A stretch of 64,000 nt of DNA, taken from Ophioderma brevispina. Taxonomy: Eukaryota; Echinodermata; Ophiuroidea; Amphilepidida; Ophiodermatidae. Shown here piece after piece: positions 56,940 to 64,000 of the stretch; position 1 is the stretch's first letter, and each line of letters begins with the position of its first letter. The stretch lies in NCBI GenBank assembly GCA_023653785.1, contig JAMKCH010002965.1:82591-146590 (forward strand), read 5' to 3'. Below the pieces are notes generated by a model. It saw only the letters and a program-made list of their open reading frames with translations, did no database searches and was not told where the DNA came from. The position numbers and the translations under genes are program-made.

Positions 56940-59255
56940 GTCGCGGAGGGTAGGTTTCAAACGTTAATGTACCCCCTCTGATTTCTAAGAAGGAAATACA
57001 CTACACTCTTGATAGTTACCCTCCGCGACCTTACTTTTCACAGCATCCCATTGGTATAGTCTCAGGCGGTGGAAGTAGGAAAGGGAAGATATGCACCATT
57101 ACTAGAGTATCCCGCCTCCCACCGAGAGACTTGACTCACTTTCTACCAGCACATAGTGCTAAAGTAGCAATATCTCCTCTTTGCACGAGGACGTCTCAGA
57201 GATTAAACTCCTGAATCGAGGAGTCTTTGTAAAATGTCCAAGAGGAGTTGTGAGCGCGCACATTATGGGATTGGACCTAGCAAGAGCCGACCAACCGATT
57301 TTGATATTTTTGGCGTGCGGTACGGATGACGATGTAATGTTGTTCTACAGATGGTGTGCCAACGAGAGATCGATCCGCTGTCTGCATCTGTATGGTAGAT
57401 CGAGGATTTCCTAAAATCTTTCACGAGGGCTTGGGCGTCCAAAGAGTCAGATGTTACCACACCACGATTGGGGCACTCCATCGGGTCTTCAGAGATGACA
57501 CAGTTGTCTCTAAAAGCCCGATCCTCGCGAATCTGCTGAAGGACATGTTAACGGTATATCACCTGGTTTGTTCACTCATTCTGGAATGGGACCTGCCACT
57601 AGTGCTCCAGTTCATAGCATCTGGGGAATTGGAGCCACTAGAAAAGGCTAGTCTCCTTCGCTTGTCTAGGAAAAGGCATTTCTCGGGGTTCCAAATACAT
57701 GGCTTGTCCATTGACGAGGCCCACTTCGGTGGTCCAAGGATGGTGTGTCTATACTTCCCACTGGCAGGTTTTCTCGCAAAGAACTAGACCTTGTCTTTTA
57801 TGCTATGCCCAACGTTTCTCACGGACCTGGCCTTAGCCGCACGATGGTCTAGGAACTCTTGGTACCGGTTAGGACACTAAAGTGGTACCTAAAGCATACC
57901 GAAGGGCTTCTGAAGACTCAACCAATGGAGTTGAGAATCGTAAGACTCTCTAGTTGACTTATGCCTTGCCCGAACAGTAAGCGTGGCAGCCTGTTCAGAA
58001 ATTCCCGCCTGAGTGTGCGATTGGTGGAAATGTGCCAGACAGTCAGATTGAGAACGCGGATGGTACACTCTGGGATGAACGAGTCGGCTGGAGGACCAAT
58101 TACTAGATCCCCACACTGAGGGAGTAACACGAGTTCCTGACTAGCAACTCTAGAATCCTTGCGAACCAGAGCCGAGCCAGCCACATGGAGGCCACCAAAA
58201 GAACCAGGACGAGGACTCTCGATGTCATTGCAATGGGGGAAATGCGTAGTCAATGATCCCTGACCAATCCGCCACCCACAGTCCAGGAGGCTTGGCTCCA
58301 TTAGTAGGAGTTTGTTGTTTAATTACATAGACTGGGGCTCCTTCGCCCCTCCTTGTCGGGGTATGTCACTACCGCCATGTTGTCGCATCGGACCCGGATC
58401 ACTTTCTCTCTAGTCAGAGTGACGCAGTGCTTCAGCGCCAGAAAGATAGCCCACGCAGCTCGACCACGTTGATATATTGGCAATCTTAAACAGGAGAGCA
58501 TTGGCCCAACACTTCGTGGGACCTTGGGTGGGCTCACCTTGTCGACTTTGACGCGTCTGTACTGTGTCAGGGAGTGCACTAACTTCATGAAGGGGCCCGA
58601 CCTCCAAGTTGTGTGGAGGTGTCCACCTACTGAGGTCGCGGCCAACGCCGAAGGCAAAGGAACCCAGAGGGAAACTGGGTGGCACCAGGGGTGGCAGTAT
58701 CTGAGCATGTGGATCTGAATCCCCCTCATAAGTTCTCATACATAGTCTGCAGCGGGGAACCATTCCAATGAGACTGGCAAATAGTCCCGGCAGCCAAAAC
58801 TACACCCTGGATAGAACCAACCTACTCTTCAAAATTGCCTGGGCACGTGTCATGAACGAGGCCATTCTTTCTTAAGAGGGTCTCTTAAAAATCCAGTCTC
58901 CCCCTCAGAAACTTATTGGGGTTCTGGGAGTGATAGAGGATTGGCTTGACGAGGTTGACAATAAAACCGAGTGACCTGAGGTCCAGAACATCCTCTACAA
59001 AAGCCTAGAACCTGTAAACGGAGGGTTCTACAAGCAGCCAATCGTCTAGATAGACGAAGAATATCCCGCCCCTCCGCCAGGGAACTCCGCTACCACTTTG
59101 ACAATTCTGATGAAGGTGAGCAATCGACAGGCTGAAGGCCAGGCCTAAGACATGGACCAGTTCAGCTACTGCTCCTAATGCAAAACAGCCATTTCTGAGA
59201 GGATTCATGCACTTGGAGATATGCATCTTTCAAATGAAGAAGCCATAGTGATTGA
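56940..59255 (-). pseudogene. DIRS-like tyrosine-recombinase retrotransposon, 5'-truncated relic
   Basis: Minus strand, from 59255 downward. Reverse transcriptase: LKDAYLHISKCMNPLRNG (about 59195-59240), then GLAFSLSIAH and FFVYLDDWLLVE (about 59020-59065), the YLDDWLL block typical of DIRS-type elements. RNase H: FLALKHCVTLTREKVIRVRCDNMAVVTY and RRSPSLCN (58319-58450). Then a linker with VLNLTVWHISTNRTLRREFL (57985-58050) and the recombinase start ISEQAATLTVRARHKSTRES (57950-58010). Recombinase sequence continues in several frames to about 57060. The expected C-terminal tyrosine may be in HYV near 57155. An inverted repeat (GGTCGCGGAGGGTA) brackets 56940-57033. Stops and frameshifts are frequent. 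Confidence 0.8.
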
Positions 59256-59279
59256 GATACAAGTGATGTGGATGTTTTG

Positions 59280-59905
59280 ATACTTTCTACCATTGTTCAA
59301 CGAGGAATCACTAGGAATGTCAATCACTAATTCCTATGACACATGTTCTCTTTTTTCACAGTTATATCTAATTTTGTGTAAATATCCAAAACTTGGTAGC
59401 CATATTGGCCGCCTTCTTGGTTTGGGATATGCTATCAGCATCGAAATGCCACGTATATGTTAAAATATATAATATATATCACATTGTTTGGAACTTGTAT
59501 CACTTTTTAAAAGTCATTTATGCCTATTCTCTGAATTTTACCATGTTTGGACGCCATTTTGAAAAAAATCCAAGTTCCCTACCCTGTACCCTGATATTTT
59601 GTACCAATATTCAATGAGGGCTATCACTAATTGCTATGATATGTTCTCTCTTTTTTTGCAGTTATCTATTTTTTGGTAAATTTCTAAGGATTTGGCAGCT
59701 ATATTGACCACCATCTTGGATTTGAAAAATGTTAGCAGCATGGAACTGCCATGTATGTGTTCGCAATAACTGAAAATATATACATCACAGTTTGTTTGGA
59801 ACTTGTATCACCTTTTTCAACTGATTTATGCCTGTTCTATGAATTTTACCATGTTTGGCGGCCATTTTGGACGCCATTTTGAAAAAAATCCAAGTTCCCC
59901 AGCCT
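59280..59905. repeat. tandem duplication of about 310-bp units, two copies
   Basis: Both copies carry TTCTCTTTTTT-CAGTTAT, TTTGGAACTTGTATCA, then TTTTACCATGTTTGGACGCC and ATTTTGAAAAAAATCCAAGT. The second copy has an extra GGCGGCCATTTT. It adjoins the 5' end of the DIRS-like relic. No coding sense. Confidence 0.75.
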
Positions 59906-60109
59906 GAATCGTCGGCATCTTTTTTTTTTTTGGGGGGGGGGGAAATCTAGACACCTTTACCTACTCAAATCAGTTGAAAACAGATTCTTTACAATTTTTT
60001 CGCAGATTGGTCACAATATCATCTAATTTTGGGTTACTTTATACAATGCTAATACCTTCGAAAAAGTACTAGAGGTGACACGATGGGTTGAATCTACGGG
60101 GAATTGCCA

Positions 60110-60660
60110 CTTCGTCTAATATCATTTCGTCTAATGTCCAGATAGTCTAATTCCATTTTGTCTAAAATCACATAGTCTAATACCCACATACTCTAATTTC
60201 ACTTTGTCTATTAACCATTTAGACTAAATACCATTTCGTCTAATCACCACATCGGCTAATACCATTTCGTATAATGCCCAGTTGGTATAATCACTACATT
60301 GTCTACAACCATTTCGTCTAATGCCATTTAGTCTAATGCCCATTTGGTCTAATCATCAGATTGTCTAAAACCATTTCGTCTAATGTCATTTCGTCTACTG
60401 CCCATTTGGTCTAATCACCAGATTGTCTAAAACCATTTCGTCTAATGTCATTTCGTCTACTGCCCATTTGGTCTAATCACCAGATTGCCTAAAAGCATTC
60501 GCTATGCCATTCGTCTACTTCCCTTTGGTCTAATCACCGATTGTCTAAAACCATGTCTTCTAATGTCATTTCTCTCGGTCTATCATCACTTCGTCTAATT
60601 CCATTTCGTCTAATAACCCCTTGTCTAAAACCGTTTCGTCTAAAATCAATGGTCTAATCT
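60110..60660. repeat. GTCTAAT minisatellite, left part
   Basis: Units of 12-16 bases such as CCATTTCGTCTAAT, CCCATTTGGTCTAAT and CACCAGATTGTCTAAAA. A higher-order unit of about 62 bp repeats at 60330-60540. It continues at 62205, after the LINE fragment. Confidence 0.9.
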
Positions 60661-62200
60661 TTTTTTTTTTTTTTTGTGTTTTATTGTGACATCCATAACA
60701 TAAGTCACAAAATATCAAATAAAACATATTTACGTGAACACCACGAAGAGAAAAGAGTAGAATGCAAAAGAAGAAGAGGTATAGAAGAGAATGAGAGATA
60801 CATCACAATACCTCCAGCAGAGGATGGCTGCCAAGACTCGTCCACATATAGCAACCTATACCCAGCCCAGAATCCACATCAATTAACACGGAGCCAAACC
60901 ATAAGCTAATCTGGGTGAAAAAGATCCCCCCCCCTCCAACCATATAAGAAAGAAAAAAAAAACCCTTACATTGAGGTGAATTCATCTGCTTTAACGGTTT
61001 TGAAACACAAAAAGTCGGACCTTCTCATCAAGATCTTGCCTCCCTGCGAACAAATCAACGGCGGACGTTCCAAATCTGGGATTGCTTGGCCGCCCTCCCC
61101 TGCCATTGTCAGAGAAAATATCATACGCCATAATTTAAAAAAGTCGATGCTTGCTTATAAGTTAACAGAATTCCATTTCTTATTAAATGTTTCTAATCGT
61201 ATTCCTATAGGCGATATCCTTTTCACTCACCAATATCTGTTCAATATATCTTAATAAACCATTTAAACGGGTAAAAAGCATTTTGGTATTTGCAGGTTAA
61301 TATAAATACTTTGTGTGCAAAATAATAAATTAAATTTTGGTCTTGTTTGCGTCAGTCATGTCCTATAGACTCGCTCTTGGAGATTTCCATATTTCCGAGT
61401 ATTTTTATCCATAACATCTTTCCACATAATTGAATGTAATTGCAACTCCACAAAAATGAACACCAAAGTTTCCGGTTCATAGAGGCAAAAATTACACAAG
61501 TTTTGTTCATATATTCATAGCAAATACAACTTGTTCACAGCGAAGGAAGCGATGATATAATTTAAACAGTAAAGAACCTACGTTTGTGTGATAGAGTACA
61601 TTTAAAATGAAAGTGATAATTTTTGGCCAAATCAACCTTGCTGCTCTTCCTAGCTCTTTAACCACGTTTCCTCCGCTTTTGGAGGTCTAAGATTTTGGAA
61701 ATCACATTTTCTTTGAATTTCTTTGCAATTTTCTCCTTTTTAACAATTTCATTCAGCAGTAGCTTTGGTTAGATATATCATTCTGCTCATTTTCGTGAGA
61801 AGTATGGATGAAAGATTTTTGGAATGGCATATATCAGCCCAAAATAGTCTAAAAGTACCCTTAGATAACTTACATTATCAACAATTCTCGGTAGGTAGAA
61901 ATTGACCATTATCCATTCACATATCGGATATATATTTTAAAAATCCTTTTTCGAACCATGACTTAAAGAACACAATTCATCATCATAATTATGATTTAGA
62001 ATTTTCCAGATAATTTTGGTACAACAGCTTTTTGTGTTTTGATCATAAGTGAGTGAACCCCATGAGTGAACAACATTTCTAATAAAAGAGTTTTCTATAG
62101 AAGATATACTTTTTCCTGGGGATTTATATTGCATTCCCAGATAAGATTTCTAATCGGAACGCTGCAATAATATCACAAACAGTTTCCATTCCCCTGATTG
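60661..62200 (-). mobile_element. L1/Tx1-like LINE 3' fragment inserted in the GTCTAAT minisatellite
   Basis: Minus strand. The 3' end at 60661 is a run of 15 T (poly-A), with TTTATT at 60680-60685 (AATAAA on the minus strand) five bases away. The C-terminal zinc motif is readable: FKLYHRFLAVNKLY across a frameshift (61515-61560), then NLCNFCLYEPETLVF (about 61457-61502) and MWKDV. Upstream to 62134 lies an open stretch (SFIRNVVHSWGSLTYDQNTK) typical of the region before the motif. HRxLAV and CxxC match the LINE at 47.7 kb, so both belong to the same clade. The 5' end is truncated at about 62200, where the minisatellite resumes. Confidence 0.78.
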
Positions 62201-62204
62201 TTAT

Positions 62205-62725
62205 GGCTAACAACCGTTTGATCCAGATGGTCTAATTGCATTAGGCTAATCACTTAGTTCTATTGTCCTTGATCTAAAACCCATATGGTCTAATTGCCAC
62301 TTGGTCTCAACCATTCGGCTAATATCCAGTAGGTCTAGTTTCCACTTCGTCTAATATCATTTGGTCTAACACCCATGTGTCTAATAACCGTTGGTATATA
62401 ACCATTTGCCTAAACCCATTTTGTCTAACCCCATTTGTCTAATGATCATTTGGTCTAATTACCATTTTAGTCTAAACCCATTTTGTCTAAACCTCATTTC
62501 GCCTAATAATCAGTTGGTCTACTTGCCAGTTAAGTCTAACACCCATTTTGTCTAAACCCATTTCGTCTCAATGACAGTGTCAATAACCTTTAGTCTAAAC
62601 CCATTGTGCAAACCCATTTCGTCTAATGATCAGTTGGTCTAATCCATTGTCTAAACCCATTTTGCCTAACCCATTTCGTCCGATGATCAGTTTTGATCTA
62701 TACATTTTAGTCTAAACGCCAAAAA
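62205..62725. repeat. GTCTAAT minisatellite, right part
   Basis: Same units in the same orientation as 60110-60660 (CATTTGGTCTAATTACCATT, ACCCATTTTGTCTAAA), with more variation. The LINE fragment separates the two parts. Confidence 0.88.
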
Positions 62726-63814
62726 AAGGAATATATGGCCGTCAATGAGGAGATACTCTCCAATCTATCTGTACTACCGCCTGTACCCACCTCAAAGGGG
62801 TCAGGGACTTCAGGTCGCCATAGGTCCTATGTTGCCCACAGCAAACTTCTGTCACCGCCGCAAAGGACAGCCTTGAAATGAATGCAATAAACTACACCAT
62901 TTATGGCAATACTGGTGTCTCCATTCAGCCAAGCTGATTTTTTTTCAAGCGTGTTATGAATGGTATCCTGTCCGGAGAGTACAAAACCCCCCCTGGGCTA
63001 GCACATGTCCAAAGCAGTTTTCCATCTCCAAAGGATTTACTTTCTAAATCCCGAAGATGGGTGGACTATTAGTCCTTAATAGAAAGTTTAATGGCCTGAC
63101 CGAGCAGAGTGTGGAAAGCTCGTTCCTTAGGGATAAGTTGTCCATGACCAACATGGACTGCATACTTAGGAATTATTATCCATTACATAGGTGAACTAAT
63201 AAGTCTTGAGGAACTATTGTCCAAGTTCAAGGTAGAATATCGATCTTAGGAGTTTGTTCGTATCCGTAGGAACTATTGCCCAGGTTGTAGTAAACTACTG
63301 GTTCTTAGTAATTTGTGTTCCAGTCCGGGAATTTAAAAATTTCAACTCATTATTACTATCAGTGACATTCTATTAGAGTCAGAAATAAAATACAGAAATA
63401 AATGAAAAATACAATAAAAAATAAAATAAAATTGGCATGTTTTCAAGCTACCAAGGAATTAGGAAGTGAGTTTCCAAACCCTTAATAATTAGTATCACAT
63501 AATATTAAACGGGCTTCGCATAACAACTACTACAAAAAGTGCCACAGATTTTTATTTCCAATCAGTTTCAAATCGTTTTAATTGTATGCTGTTTGCCTAC
63601 ACTCTAAGAAAAATTGCGACTTAGCATTTTCCTGCCTGGCGGCCCTATTGACCCTCAAAATAAATCCTCAAATGGTTCAGAAAAAGCTGAGAACCTCGAA
63701 AAGGTTCCTAACACAACTATAAAATGTGCTATACAGCTTAAATAAAAACCCGTTTGTTTGAGAGCGTTGAAGAACCCTAATCCTGAATTTGTTATTTTAA
63801 CTACTTAGTTTCTC
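62726..63814. other. no gene recognised; degenerate repeat at 63110-63330
   Basis: 63110-63330 repeats CTTAGGAACTATTGTCCA-like words about every 40-50 bases, six times. The rest is AT-rich. Confidence 0.5.
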
Positions 63815-64000
63815 CAGTAGACCAGTATGTATAATGTTTAAGCTTTTCCCTGGAGATGGCCAGCGCACCCAGTGTTGAAAAAAAAAAAACCCATACGCCC
63901 TTGTACCGGATTCGAACACGCGACCGTCCTATTACTAGTGACGGCGCTCTAACCACTGACACAAGACTGGGTTGGTAGAAACTTTCCGAATTAAGGAGGC
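63815..64000 (-). repeat. tRNA-like array unit, cut by the window end
   Basis: CCCTGGAGATGGCCAGCGCA near 63848 starts the same unit as at 22931. The tRNA-like part on the minus strand has GTTAGAGCGCCGTCACTAGT and the T-arm-like CGTGTTCGAATCCGG (with a GACGGTCG stretch between). The preceding 60 bases match the spacer end of the other array (TTTTAACTACTTAGTTTCTC). Confidence 0.72.

Overview
The window looks like repeat-rich, gene-poor nuclear DNA of an animal, probably a marine invertebrate. The only host-type gene recognised is a nicotinic acetylcholine receptor with animal-type introns (GT...AG). The rest is animal-style retrotransposons (two L1/Tx1-like LINEs, one CR1/L2-like LINE, one DIRS-like element), tRNA-derived repeats, a block of vertebrate-type (CCCTAA)n telomere repeat and many short inverted-repeat elements. 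I cannot fix the phylum. Copies of the same repeat differ mostly by single-base insertions and deletions, so either old decay or an under-polished long-read assembly is likely. Every frameshift call below carries that doubt.

Layout: 1-3.3 kb AT-rich, no gene. 4.1-8.1 kb a dimeric satellite. 9.1-13.9 kb a broken copy of the receptor 3' end, with a 1-kb foldback element in its intron. 14.9-16.2 kb a long-inverted-repeat element holding a third receptor fragment. 18-20.3 kb half of a second foldback copy and degraded coding-like sequence. 22.9-23.8 kb a tandem array of tRNA-like units. 23.9-35.2 kb a patchwork of inverted-repeat elements, one carrying telomeric repeat. 36.2-39.5 kb a CR1/L2-like LINE with two MITEs nested in it. 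39.7-43.7 kb further MITEs, a motif-rich element and a tRNA-derived SINE. 44.4-51.3 kb a CTGCCTGT-type microsatellite split by a 5.9-kb LINE. 52.3-55.5 kb the better receptor copy. 56.9-59.3 kb a DIRS-like relic. 60.1-62.7 kb a GTCTAAT minisatellite split by the 3' end of a second LINE. The window ends inside another tRNA-like array.

Three patterns stand out. First, several inverted-repeat elements of about 1 kb, unrelated in sequence, share one design: a short motif near the ends is repeated many times, in both orientations, through the interior. Second, at least seven inverted-repeat elements start and end in TTAA, usually followed by AG. Third, both L1/Tx1-like LINEs sit in the same orientation inside simple tandem repeats, which suggests target choice. 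The receptor appears as three unequal fragments, so this is also a local gene-duplication region.
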